Positions 13,102 through 24,707 of a stretch of DNA of 64,000 nucleotides are shown here, piece after piece. The notes below the pieces were generated by a model. The model made no database searches and was not told where the DNA came from. It was given only the letters and a program-made list of their open reading frames with translations. Within the stretch, counting starts at the first letter, position 1. Every line of letters begins with the position of its first letter. Source of the stretch: Lepraria neglecta (lineage: Eukaryota; Ascomycota; Lecanoromycetes; Lecanorales; Stereocaulaceae); NCBI GenBank assembly GCA_033220425.1, contig CM065651.1:2542001-2606000 (forward strand). The letters run 5' to 3'. Made by a program: the position numbers and the translations under genes.

Positions 13102-15292
13102 CTAGTCGGTCCGCGGATGGGAACCGAGATCTTCTATATCAAATCGTATAGATAGCCAGAACTCGTCGGTTCTGCTGCTGTAATGCTCGGTTCGCTTGTG
13201 AGCCTTGGTCACGCATCTCGAGAGGTACGAATTCCCTTTCTCAACTACAACAGGCGTCCTCACGTGACGCTTCATAGGTGGTGCGTCTGCGATTTGGTAC
13301 TTTCGCTTGCCTGTGCGTGTGTTGGTCGGCACACCTCGCTTGATAGACAATAATTCGCGATTGACTCGTCCTGGATCGTGGTCCCCAACACTACTGTAAA
13401 ACAAACTCCATCTGTGGTGGCTCGTGAGGAATATGTCTTCTGAATCAACAATGGACTCTCCCCCTGTGACATCTTTTCTCATCAACTTCAACACTAAATC
13501 GAAGAAGACATTCGATGCAACGTCTATCGGCCTCAACCCATCCCAATCCATAAGACCTGTACAAAACGTCCAACCCGGAGCAACTCTCAGTAAATCTGTA
13601 CATGAATCGATGTCAATAACCTGCGCGAATGTTAAGACCCACGAAGCAGGCTGTTTGATATCTTCGATGAATTGGTCTCTCCTGATCTTGTATGTATCGT
13701 TTTCGACTTTCTCGAGACAACTACGGATGCCGGAGGGTAAAACCATATCTGCGATGCTTGCTCCTGTCAGTTTCTCGGCGTAGTTAACGATTTTGCGTTT
13801 GTCGAGCTTTATCCCCTAGAACAACAAGTTGCTCGAATCAAATAAACGCCATTGTTCCGTGTTTAGGTAGCACTGGGTAGGAACCTCGATCTCCGTCTCG
13901 CCGCTGCAGCAATCTTTCATGGGAACTCGCCGCATCGATCTTGATAACAATGTGACGAAAGCTACAGCAAAATTGGCGGTCTCGGCGTATATGGGATCAT
14001 CGTCGACTACCAAAGTCTTTTCGTTGAACAATCTTTGTAGGAAAATGGTGCCGTAACCCTTCAAGCGATGGCACTCCTGGCCTTCGATCCTTGTACCCTC
14101 ATTCTCGGCTGGCTCGGCTTTGAGTAACACCTCCAGACTCGCATCGAGTAGATAGATGATGGGCGCAGATACCCAAAGTTTGCTTTGGGAAGTAATGTGG
14201 GTAGGATTTGACGATAACGGGGGAGACCATTTGATAATGACCTGGGGATGTTCAATCCGTCCGAATACCACATTCCCGTCTGGGCTGTCTTTCACGAGGA
14301 CCGCCAGGCCCAGGATGAAATGAGCCCCTACAATAATCGGCACCAGACCTGTCTGACTCCCCACCTTTACGAGACGATCCTTGGGAAGACTTTGTACGAG
14401 GTAGAAGTAATCCATGGCTCCAAGCAGTAAATTCGGCGAAAGGGATCTTAAGGGAATTTGGTTTAAGCGGAACCAATGTTTAGAAGTCGGAAGCTTGCCT
14501 TCGACAAGAGCTACTAGATCATCCCAGCGGAGTTGGCTTGTCTGAGATGAGCAAGCCTGCAATGTTCCCAAGATACCGTCATAGCCTGGATCAGGAGTGG
14601 CACTTTCGACTCCGGATTCACAGCGAGTACGCATACTCTCCACCAACGTTATAGCCAGAGTAGTCTCTTCGTGAATCCAGCAAAGAAAAGATAGCTGTAT
14701 CACTGTAGACATGTAGTAGCGATCTTTTAACGCCCGACCCAGGGTGGCCCCTGGCCCAGCATCCAGCATAATCGGACTCTGGGCTTGTAGGGGAGTAAAT
14801 GATGCATCTTTAACCACATCACGAAAATTATTTTCTAAGGAAGCCTCGATCTTCCCGCGCCCAAAAATGGGAGCGAGGTCCTCCTCAACCAGGAAATCAG
14901 ATCCGGATCGCTTCAATTCACGAACAAGATTCACGAGTAATTCGGCGCTGTACGATATTGCTGCGCGGACGGGGAGTATCTTTGCAAGCTCGAGCGAAAG
15001 GGGCATATTGCGTTGAGAAAGGGCATTGTTTCCACTGATTCGACTTCTCATGCCTTGTAGCTTGATCTCGAATCCTTCGTGGTACCTAGGGTAGACTCAG
15101 CATCAGTATGCATCTGGACCGGGTCTTGCAGAAGGATGTACTAAACAGCCTTCGCGGATTCGCGCCTTCACGGACGCGAGCCAGGAGAGTCGATTACTTT
15201 GAGCTTTCTTCGAAGTCGAGGGACTTGCCACAGGGAGAAGAAATGGAAGGTAGAATGGCTGGGAAGGGACAGGGACTGCTAGGGTCTCTCAT
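13102..15292 (-). CDS. Large fungal protein of unknown function with an in-frame TAG near 13816
   Basis: Exon 1 (15198-15292, starting MRDPSSPCPFPAILP) joins through a 112-nt intron with a CCCTAG acceptor to a long exon beginning YHEGFEIKLQG. That frame runs from 15085 to a TAG at 13818-13816, then continues in the same frame for another 237 codons to 13102. The TAG lies at the end of a pyrimidine-rich TTGTTGTTCTAG string, a good 3' splice site. A phase-0 intron 13816-13884 (weak donor GTTCCT) would remove it and give 669 residues. Otherwise the gene carries a nonsense codon. Visible segments include GLVPIIVGAHFILGLAVLVKD and a basic C-terminal tail. No catalytic motif and no family name are recognised. 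It resembles proteins found widely in ascomycetes as conserved hypotheticals. Confidence 0.68.
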
Positions 15293-15574
15293 ACTCGTAG
15301 TCCGACTTTGAATAGCCCAAGGCGTTACAATTTAAATAGGTACAAAAAATAGACACATAGAAAACACATTATGCATTAAGTGTCCAAGCGTAAAACAAGA
15401 CCAGCAGATCTAAATGGGTATCTCGCCTTTCCAAATCCCTGACATCCTAGTAAATATAATGACACATCCTGTCAATTCGGAGTACCTTACTCCAGCCGCT
15501 ATGCAGAATTTTACAGCCTCACATGCATCTTGATATTCGTAATTTCACCTTGGTCTGCTGAGAACGTACCTGGC

Positions 15575-18500
15575 CTATCGCACGAGTCCTCCCACGCCTT
15601 CCATAGCCTTCCTCTGCCGCCCTAGCCAGCTCTTGGGGGCTTCGGCTCTTCGTTGCAGAATGACGTTGTTCATCTGCAGTCTGCCGGCAAGGTCGTAGTA
15701 GGCTGAAGCCATGAGCTTGTTCTCGCGTTCGAGGTTCTGTATATACGATCGTTCTTCGGGTGATGGCGTGGTCTGAATGATAAGATCGCGGTTAGATTTG
15801 CTCGATCTCGGGGTCTCAAGAAGGGTCCATGCGGGAAGAGGGACGATAGAGGAGAGGTACAAGTGTGGTGAAATCTGAAATGCGAGTCCTAAATCTAAAT
15901 CAGGGACTTCTTGACTTACCTCAGCCTTTGCACCTTCGTGGGCGCCCGTGTTCGACTGAGCAGACTCATTGGCGAGACTTTGCTGATGGAGACGATCTTC
16001 GAGATCTTTGATCAATGAATCTTGCTTTTCGATTTGCTGTTGTCAATCTTGTCAGCCTCAGATTTTTTAAACATCCATGAAATGCCTTTTGATGCTCGTT
16101 TGGTGGGTGGTGACGAAGATATTGCTGGTGGAAATGATTGCTGAGGAAGAGGAAGATCTTGAGAGGGAAGGTCTGGAGAAGAAATCTGTTTGGATACCTG
16201 TTGCTGTTTCGCTAGACGTTCTCTGCCTTCTTCGATCTTCGTTGCAAAGATTTCGACATTTCGTTCTAAAGCCTCGTTGATGTGGGTGGTGGACTGGGCT
16301 GATTTGTCGGCGGAGAACTTCTTAATCATGTCTTTCAAATCGACGAGCCCTTGGTTGCTCGCTTGAGTGTCCGAGTCTGCTTGAAACTTTGCTATAAGAA
16401 CCTCGTGAGCTTCTTGCCAGGCCTCGTTCCGTTCGTCCATTTTCTTGTCGAGCTGTCCTTGAAGGACAGTGTGCCGTAATCGTAAAGCATCGTGCTCGTT
16501 CTGGAGTTGCATCAGTGCCACGGCACACTGCTTTTTGACATCTTCAATCACCTGAAGTTTGGGCTTGTCGATGAGTGCACCTTCAAACAGGTCAACGTTC
16601 AGATCTGTCATCAAGCAGTGTCTTTCAAAGGAGGACGTACGTTCATCGTTGGCCACCTCGATTTCCTTTTGGGCTGCAGACAGCTTCTCTTCGAGTTCGA
16701 CTCGCCTCTTCTGCTCGGTCTTGAGCTGCTCCCGCATTTTCTTGAAGGTCTCGGTGCTTTCAATATTGTGAGCGAAGATGACAGATTCAAGAGTGGAAGA
16801 TACGAACCCTTCGATCGGATGTCCTTGCCTCACTTCTGCAAGAGAAGTCTGGAGGCCAGAGACCTCCTGACGCATCCCTTGGACCTGCTTCTCTTGATCT
16901 GTAGACAGTTCTTGGGAATTCTCAAGCTGCCGTTGCAGCGCAGTAAGCCTGGCCTCAATCTCGCTTGTGTCGCTTGCTAACTGTCGATTTTCCTTCTCGA
17001 GTTCGACGATCCGCGTTTTCCTGTCCATCGTTAATACTCGGTTCCAGAGAAGGAAACTTTTAGCAACTTGCATTTGCTCCTCGTGTTTTGAAGTCTCTAC
17101 TAGTTCGGACTCGAGACCACCGTCGACTACCGTTGGGGACGAATGGATTTCCGAGCCGCCAGACCTCTCTTCCAAGTCGGCAATCCTTTCTTGACCTTGT
17201 GCAAGCACCTCACGCATTCCCTTCGTATCCTGTTTGAGTCGGTCGATCTCAGCAAGGTATGACTGCTTCATTTCTCGGAGCTCGTTGTTGTCCCGCTCAC
17301 TCCGAGACAACGTTTGGAGTTTTTCGTGATTTTCTTGCTGAAGTCTAGCGTTGTCCCGTCGGGTGTCGTCGTATGCCTGTAGCCGTGGGCGGGCCTCGTC
17401 CAATTGTTGCCGCAACGAGTCTCGCTCTCTCTCGATATGTTGGTTGGCTTCACATTTCCGCTTATAGTGGTCCCCACGGTTGGCCCTCTTGGTTTGGTCC
17501 TCTAGCTGTCCCTTCTGGATATGGAAATCATCTTGAAGCTTTTGCAACTTGTCGTCCACACTACGAAGCTTATTGATTTTTCGCTCCAGGTCCGCCTCAG
17601 TGGATTGGTGTTCAACGATCTGAGACTCTTGCTGGCCGATTGTATCCTCCAGCTGAGAGATCTTGTCCTGCAAGTCCTTGACTGACCACTGCTCTCTTTC
17701 GTTGTGTACCGAGCTAAGCTTCTTTAATTGGTCTTCGTTTTCGGCCGAGAGTTGCTTGACAGCTTCATAGCTCTCATTCAACCGGTTGTATGCGTCTCTA
17801 ATCTCTTCATTCTCTACCCTCAGATTCTCGACTTCGCTGTCCCGTCGAGCTAATCGCGCGTTGACCTTTGCCAAGTCTTCCTCGAGAATCAATTCTCGAT
17901 CCTTTTTCCCTGCTGGGGAGGAAACAGCGCTGCCCCTCGAGCTTCTCGGTCCAGAATCGAGATCACTGGTCTCTGCGCCCTCTCCATCATCCGACGAGGG
18001 CAATGATGGATCCAACTCTTGGACGAGAGCCATTAATATGTTTTTTACAGGGATAGGAAAATTTGAAATATTTGCAATGATCACGGGGTTCGCTGGACTT
18101 ATGGCGACTAGCAGGACAAGCTTCAGGAACTGCGATGAATCGTTAGCCTTTGTGGCTGCCGTTGGTGAGATTGCAAAGCGTGCCTTAACCGCTGAAGAGC
18201 TTGACTCGTCCATAGACATTTTCTTAAGGTCATAGTCCGTGAGGCGCGTGTATCTAACGCCCTGATCATCGAGATATGAAGCCACCTGCTTGTATATAAA
18301 TTGCACTGTAAGATGTTAGCTTTCCGTCCAAGCAATATGTAAGGTCGAACTTCGGGGACTTACAATTCTGTTGCCTTGAATAATCTGACTGCTTGTTGCT
18401 TGGGAGCTCCCCGACGAAACTGTCTCTGTTGATTTCACCTAGAGCCCATAGTCAGCATGCGCCTCAGTCTCCTGAAAGGGGGGATTCGTACATAGCATTT

Positions 18501-18679
18501 CCCAGAACGCCCGCCCATCATTCATCTCGCTCAGTGAATCCACGCGATCTGATAGTGAGAAGGAGTTGACCTGCGATTCGTTAGCTCCACATTCCTCTCA
18601 GACTTCGAGAAAGAGCGCGACTTACCCATACGGTCAGCGCCGCCTCGATCTCGGGGGGAACGGTCCCATTCATTGCCAT
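15575..18679 (-). CDS. hookA: Hook-family dynein adaptor (HookA-like)
   Basis: Hook proteins link early endosomes to dynein (and kinesin-3) on microtubules. The start at 18679 (MAMNGTVPPEIEAAL) lies on a 54-nt exon. Introns follow at 18571-18625, about 18439-18491 and 18306-18363, bringing together an N-terminal Hook domain. Its landmarks are SLSEMNDGRAFWEML, INRDSFVGELP and QNLQFIYKQVASYL. The rest of the long exon 16198-18305 is heptad-rich coiled coil. A phase-0 intron 16037-16197 is inferred, joining ERLAKQQQ to QIEKQDSLIKDLEDRL and continuing the coiled coil. The C-terminal end has the ENKLMASAYYDLAGRLQ...APKSWLGRQRK block of fungal cargo-binding tails. An additional intron starting GTAAGT at 15919 has two possible in-frame acceptors (45 or 147 nt). 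Protein length is about 880-925 residues. Confidence 0.88.
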
Positions 18680-19423
18680 GGCGCCTTCTGGAACGTCTTA
18701 CGATCAGATCTGTATGTGAGGGAGAGCGAGGGAAGCTAAGTAGCATTTTGGCGGAGCGCTGGAAGCATGGAGTATGTAGATGTATGAGCTGGCTTTGTTG
18801 AGACGCGGTGTTCGAACAAAGGCAACCCTCGGGGGGTCCTTGTCCTTGATTGACATCGGGCATTGTAACCTCCGTTAGCGTGCATGGGATCGATAAAGCA
18901 ACAGCCTGATCACAATGATGAATTGTTTACAAGAACAACGTCTTTTATTTAGCTATGAATACTATGGTTGTAATGGTCGTTGCATAAAATTTCTTACTAT
19001 GGGAGTCCTAATTGCTTCATGCTAAGATGCTATAGCCTTAATCCAATCTTTATCGACCCTTTTACGACTATTTCTTGACCCTTTCCTTTTCAGCAGTATA
19101 CAAACAAAGATGAGCAGAGTCAAGTCATTTCAAGTGATCGGTGTGAAGACTTCTGTTCCTATTTATATGCGTGACTGTTGTCGTTCATAGGGTCTCCATC
19201 CATGCGTTTCCCGGTAGCGGAAGATCAAGCCACCCTACGCAATCTCCAATACTCAAATCAAGCGCTGCTGCATAACATAGTACACCCGCCAATTCGTTAA
19301 ATGCCCTACAAACATACCAGTTATCCTTTGTTCCAAGGACACCCCCCAGCAGAGTGCTAGATGAGCTAGTCTAGCAGGCTCTCATAACTGTCACAACTGC
19401 AGTCGATGCACTCAGCGACGCAA
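18680..19423. other. Intergenic: Hook gene leader and 3' side of the I9-like gene
   Basis: The open frame 18531-18863 (-) covers the Hook 5' leader and first intron and is not a separate gene. AT-rich sequence 18930-19130 holds no coding signal. Confidence 0.5.
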
Positions 19424-19778
19424 TCAATGTCCCTGCTCTTGAGTTGTCACCGTCTGGTCGTCTTCGATAGTTGGGGCATATTTCTGTGATAGCGTATGGA
19501 TGGTATCAATAGCTTCGGTGGAAGCTTTGGCGATGAAACCTCTGCAAGTTCCTGTTAGCCACTTTGTCTTAGACCCTGTTTCCAAAATTTCCATACTTAA
19601 TGAGATTGAAGTCATGGAGAATTTCTCCTCCTGCAGCTGTTATGGCACTCTTGTAGTCATTAAGGTCGGACTGTGGCGTGTCACTGGGATAGGTGATCAA
19701 CACCTGCCGCTGCGGCGCAAGTCCACTGACACCCATGACGATAACACTGAGAAGCGCTAAGAATCGGAAAAGATTCAT
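19424..19778 (-). CDS. Small secreted protein with proteinase inhibitor I9 / subtilisin-propeptide fold
   Basis: Two exons (19597-19778 and 19424-19541) give 99 residues. Residues 1-19 are a signal peptide (MNLFRFLALLSVIVMGVSG). The mature part reads QVLITYPSDTPQSDLNDYKSAITAAGGEIL..., then HDFNLIKGFIAKAS after splicing, then EAIDTIHTL. That beta-alpha-beta order matches free-standing I9 inhibitors and subtilisin propeptides (V.f..., ..GG.i...., ..kGF.a). The intron has a GCTAAC branch point and TTGCAG acceptor. It probably inhibits or chaperones subtilisin-like proteases outside the cell or in the vacuolar route. No protease gene is adjacent, and the target is unknown. Confidence 0.75.
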
Positions 19779-20461
19779 GTTGTAGTGAGGCTGGTAGCTG
19801 AGAGTATTGGAGGGAAGGCTCAGTATGTAAATGAGAAGGTGTTGAACAAAGAGATGGGATCTTGTCGCCTAATGCCAAGAGCTGTGTCACGCTAACGTGG
19901 AGTGGAGATTACTAAGCGATCTCTCTCCCCGACTTGGCTTCAAATCTGGTGCATGTTCTTTCCATCCTCTACTCCAGCCTCATTATCACGCCTTCACCAA
20001 CACAACCGGCTTCACTCCTCCAGCACACCTACTACTCGCCTTATCAAATTCTCATTAGCTCCTCGCCGCTATCCCACGATTCATCGCACGAAATAACTTA
20101 TTTTCTGACAGGTGGGTTGTTGGGGCTTTGAGGCCCTCAGCTTGAGGAAGTCGGAGGGGAGGGCGTTTTGAGACAGAGGATACATACTGGTGCAGGAGTA
20201 CGGCTTTAGCATGTCAGGCATACATGCTTGGTGTTGAACAATAGCTAGCAGTGATCAAAAAGTTCTGTGACTGTCGTCCAAGAGCCTTATTGACGTCCTG
20301 GTCTTCCTATTGTCGCAAGGAAAAGAACTCATCAATAGCACTTCGTGCAAGGACTCACCACAAAATAGCACTCTCACCCGTCTAGAAAGACATCCGTTTC
20401 ATTTTCCTGTCTACTCCTAACCCTGCAAGCTTCTATACCTCTATCAAGACCAGCGCTCATC
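19779..20461. other. Divergent intergenic region upstream of the I9-like gene and PCF11
   Basis: Promoters for both genes must lie here. Only short frames of 60-70 codons are present, without recognisable content. Confidence 0.5.
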
Positions 20462-22778
20462 ATGTCTGTGGGGATTCCTTCCGATGAAGTCGCTGAAGAC
20501 TACAAAAACTCTCTCGAAGATCTGACTGCGAACTCGAGGTATGAAATAAGCAACCTAACAGTCATTGCGAGAGAGAACACAGAGCATGCCATGGCTATAT
20601 CAAGAGTCTTGGAGAACCACATCAAGAGTGTAAGTAGAACATAGCTCCACTACAGAGGGGAGTGATGGCAACAGCATGATTTCTTCTGTTGCTTATCTTG
20701 CCAGGCGCATCAGAGAAATATCTGCTGACTCATTCGTAGGTTCCCCCAGATCGCAAACTCCCAGCACTGTATGTACTCGATTCGGTGGTAAAGAACGTTG
20801 GCACGCCTTACACCCTCTTCCTTGGCCGCAATCTCTTCAACACCTTTATGGGTGCATATCTTTTGGTCAACCAGCAGACACGCCGGAAGCTGGACGAGAT
20901 GCTGAAAACCTGGAAAGAACCGGTGCCTGGGTCGCAGGAAACAAGGCCTGTGTTTCCTCATGACACAACCCGGCAGATTGAGACTGCATTGCTCAAAGCT
21001 CGGACTTCTGCTCTTCAACAGCAGCAACAATATCAATTCAAGGCACAACAGGAGATGACGGCTCGTGGCCGACCAATGCCTACACCTAACACGCAATGGC
21101 GCAATACTCCTACCCCTCCTCATGCCAATGGTGCATATTACCCTCCTCCGCCACAAGGGTACCCCCAACGCAGTGTTCCGAATGGCAACTTCCAGGTGCG
21201 TAGCATGCTCACGACCTTATATAGGATAAAACTGATTGACAGGGAAAGTCACCTTCGCCCTATCCTCCGCACTCCCAATACGCTCCTCCACACCATCCTC
21301 CACAACCTTTCCACCAGCAACCCTATCAACAGCCTCATCCGCAGCCACCAGGGTATCCCCAACATTCGCTACCTCCTCAAAACCTTGACTCATTGAAGAG
21401 AGATATTGCAGATCTGATCGGGAAGACTAAAGCAGAGTTCGCTTCAAGCCCCTATGATGACACTCTTCGAATTCGGTTGCAGGCTCTGCTAGACTTGCAG
21501 AACATCTTGAATACGCGGCAGCTTCCTCCTCACGAAATTCAGGCCATCAGAGACCAAGTCGCCCAGCTCTCTGGCAACTCATATCCTCCATCAGTCCCAC
21601 CAACGTACGTCCCCCCACCTCCTGTCCCTCAACAGCAACCACCTCCGCGTCAGTCACCAGCGCAAGGACCCACTCCGCAGCCTGGCGATTTGCAGGCTCT
21701 CCTTTCGTCAAGAAACCTCGCAGACATAATAGCAAAAGCCCAACGAAGCACATCAACACCTCCTGCTACCCAAGCATCGTATCTGCAACCACAACAAGTA
21801 CCCACATCATATCCTCCGGTATCTTCTGGCCCAGGTACTGACCTAATGGCAATGCTTCGAGCACAAGGATTGCTGCGTCCCAATGCTAATACAGCTACGA
21901 ACGGTCCGCTTGGATACGTACCTCCTCCATCTGCTACAAATACCCCACCAGTGCTTCCAGCTAGCTTGGCACGTCCTGCATTGATCAACGATGTTGAGCT
22001 TACGCCAGCTTCTTTAAAACTGTACGCAAAGCTGTCTCCAGTCCCCCTTCGTGTAACCGCTAACGCCCTTAGACCTCGGCCTCACCTAATCTCCACACTA
22101 TATGAAGCCCGCTCGAACCAATGCTCGACTTGTGGCAGGCGTTTCTTCGCCATCGAAGAAGGTCGCGAAAAGAAAGCCCGTCATTTAGACTGGCATTTCC
22201 GGACAAACCAGCGTCTAGCCGACTCCGCCAAGCGTGGTCAAAGTCGGAGTTGGTACGTTGATGAATTGGTAAGGATATCCTCCCTCAACATGTTTGAGTA
22301 TTGTCTAATACCTGCGCCAGGAATGGATCAAGTCCCGTGACAATCCCGAAGATGCTCCTCTCACGGATGCTTCCTCTGCTGCAGCCAAAGCCGCCCTCGC
22401 GGCCTCACTTGCGGCCGCTGACCCAAAGAAAAAACATATTCCCGCACCCGCTGACCCTACCCTTGCCAATCAGCCATGCCCCATATGCCAGGAGAAGTTC
22501 GCTACGGTATGGAATGACGAGGAGCAGGAGTTTGTATGGATGGATGCAATCAAGCTCGGTAATAGGGTATATCATGCTAGTTGTCATGCTGAGATCAAGA
22601 AGGATGGGGGCAGTACACCTCTGAGGACAAGTACGCCAGATAGTGTGCTGGGGAAAAGGAAATCACCGTCAACAGGGGTTAGTACTTACAACCCATCGCC
22701 TATTGTGAGAGAAGGTTGCTGACATGTGAGCAGTTCTCTGAAATGAATGCGAATAATGCGAAGGTCTTCAAGCCATGA
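20462..22778 (+). CDS. PCF11: mRNA cleavage and polyadenylation factor Pcf11
   Basis: Component of cleavage factor IA that binds the RNA polymerase II C-terminal domain and drives 3' end formation and termination. Five exons (20462-20629, 20740-21195, 21243-22268, 22321-22677 and 22734-22778) give 683 residues in a single frame. Residues 1-130 form the CID: DYKNSLEDLTANSRYEISNL, then PPDRKLPALYVLDSVVKNVG. A Gln/Pro-rich linker follows. Two C-terminal zinc-finger segments are visible: CSTCGRRFFA...HLDWHFRTN, and CPICQEKFATVWNDEEQEFVW...YHASCH. The last exon was placed because it gives the ending SEMNANNAKVFKP. The gene is complete. Confidence 0.94.
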
Positions 22779-23146
22779 TACCTGGTGGAGCGAATTTTGC
22801 GTGCATAATGTCTCTAACCAGTCTCTTTCTTCGGCATTGCGTTCAAAATCTTCCATCTGCGCTAGCATGCTTTCGGCATGCTTTCTGCTTCCTTCAAGAC
22901 ATGTCCGGCCTTAGACTCCTCTTTGCTCCATTCAGAATAGGAGTCTCAATGAATATCTTCCCAGTCTTCAGATCGCAGAGTTAACTCATATTTAAAGAGG
23001 AAATATTTATCACTCCTCAATAACTTCATTGACTGTCTTGTATGTGAAAGCCAGAGTGTCGAACCCCGGGTGGAGAGTCATGCAATCGACCCACCACGGC
23101 ATGCAGCACTCTCGATCATCCTGTAGTATTCAAAGATCTAGGCTAA
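22779..23146. other. Intergenic, 370 bp
   Basis: Separates PCF11 from the damaged dehydrogenase. Nothing recognisable. Confidence 0.5.
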
Positions 23147-24516
23147 ATGGCGTTCAGGGGTTCTTTAAGTCTGGCAACGGCTCGCGGCATTTAGGCTACA
23201 ATCTGCTGGGGAATCCTAGGTAAGCCATACTCTCCATGATTGGGCTTCTATTCTCTATCGAGATGGGAACAAATTTAAATGGATTGGCACCAATGCTAAC
23301 GTGAAGACCAGCAACCGGAGGCATCGCCGAAAGTGAGCTTTCCCAAAACGCCTTCTCCCAATCACCATCTAACCAAACCGTCTTCCCCCAGAATTCACTA
23401 AGGATCTCATACTCGATCCCTCAACTCGTCAGGTCTCGGACGTCAAACACACCGTGGCCGCAGCAGCATCTTCATCCTCCGCGCCTCTCGCGCAAAGCAT
23501 TTCCTCGAAACGTGCAAATGCCCTTCCTCAGCTGCCGCGTATGGCTCCTACGAAGAACTCGTCAAAGACAAGAACGTCGACATCATCTACGTCACCACGC
23601 CCCACTCCCATCACTACCAAAACACCATGCTCTGCCTCCTCAACGGCAAGCACGTCCTTTGCGAAAAGGCGTTCACAGTCAACGCAGCGCAAGCAAAGAA
23701 ATTAGTTGAGACGGCTAAGGAGAAGAAATTGTTCCTCATGGAAGCAGTGTGGACGCGGTTCTTCCTACTTAGCATACAAATCAGAAAGATGATCGAGGAC
23801 GGAGAATTAGGCGCCGTCCACCGCGTGATTCCAGACCTGAGCTTTGGCGAAGATGTAGAGAATACATGGGGTGCGAACGGGGCAAAACACAGGATGGTGA
23901 ATATGGACCTGGCAGGTGGAGCTCTGCTGGATCTCGGAATCTACCCCCTAACATGGTGTTTCCAAACCCTCTACCACACCGTCCCCGCCTCGTCCCGGAA
24001 ACCTCCCTCCATCATCGCCTCAGTAGAACAATACACAACGGGCGCTGATGAGAAGACGTCAATGCTGCTTACCTTCCCTTCAGCACCAGGTGGCAAGCAT
24101 GCAGCGCATGGAATTGCCCTGACAAATTTCAGGGTGGCTACTGACCCCGACGGGCATTATACGAGTGGGCCTACCATAAGGATTCAGGGCACGAAGGGAG
24201 AGATTCAGGTGTCTGGGCCGACATTTAGACCTACGCATTATCGATTCATCCCGGCAGAAGAGGATGTGGATCCCCAGAGGGTGAGGCAGGGGCGAATCCT
24301 AAGGTTAAGGAGGTGGATTGTCCTATTCCGGGGCAAGGCATGTTTTGGGAAGCGGATGAGTGTGCGAGATGTATTAGGGATGGGAGGGTGGAGAGTGAGA
24401 TTATGGGGTGGGAAGAGAGTATTGTTATCATGGAGACGATGGATCACGTTAGGAAACAGGGTGGTGTTAAGTATTCGGAGAAGATTGAGACACTGGATTA
24501 TCCGGTTAGTATATAG
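23147..24516 (+). pseudogene. Gfo/Idh/MocA family dehydrogenase, broken (dihydrodiol/D-xylose dehydrogenase-like)
   Basis: Family members are NADP-dependent sugar or dihydrodiol dehydrogenases. The N-terminal Rossmann motif WGILATGGIAEKFTKDL is rebuilt across introns 23220-23311 and 23333-23390, with a 21-nt exon between them. Conserved segments follow: NVDIIYVTTPHSHHYQN, GKHVLCEKAFTVN (the EK pair with catalytic Lys) and GGALLDLGIYPL. Near the C-terminus FWEADECARCIRDG is seen. The conserved text changes frame twice. One shift is at about 23475-23485, after HTVAAAASSSS. The other is at a C4 run at 24272-24275. Each is a one-base shift that no plausible intron explains. Upstream, the only in-frame ATG (23147) is separated from the motif by a TAG at 23192. 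Three independent lesions make a pseudogene more likely than a functional gene; assembly error is the alternative. Confidence 0.75.
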
Positions 24517-24707
24517 GGATTGGAGGATGGATGGTTGTCATGCGTCTTAAATGGATAAAAGCTTTCGTACCATGAGGTAGATACCGGATGGAACATATTG
24601 TACATTTGCATGCTTATGCCGGGAAGACCGCGTTTGCCTTCCATATGCCGATCTATGCTGAATGATTTCAACCCCTAACGTTTGACGGCCCCCCAAGCCC
24701 GCTGAGA

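Noticed and set aside
16012-18306. Hook reading frame ending at 16012 as the normal protein end
   Set aside because: It would lose the conserved C-terminal block, whereas splicing at 16037-16197 keeps coiled coil and tail in frame. It is retained only as a possible isoform.
18531-18863. 110-codon minus-strand frame upstream of Hook
   Set aside because: It runs through the true Hook start exon in another frame and its first intron, so it is leader sequence.
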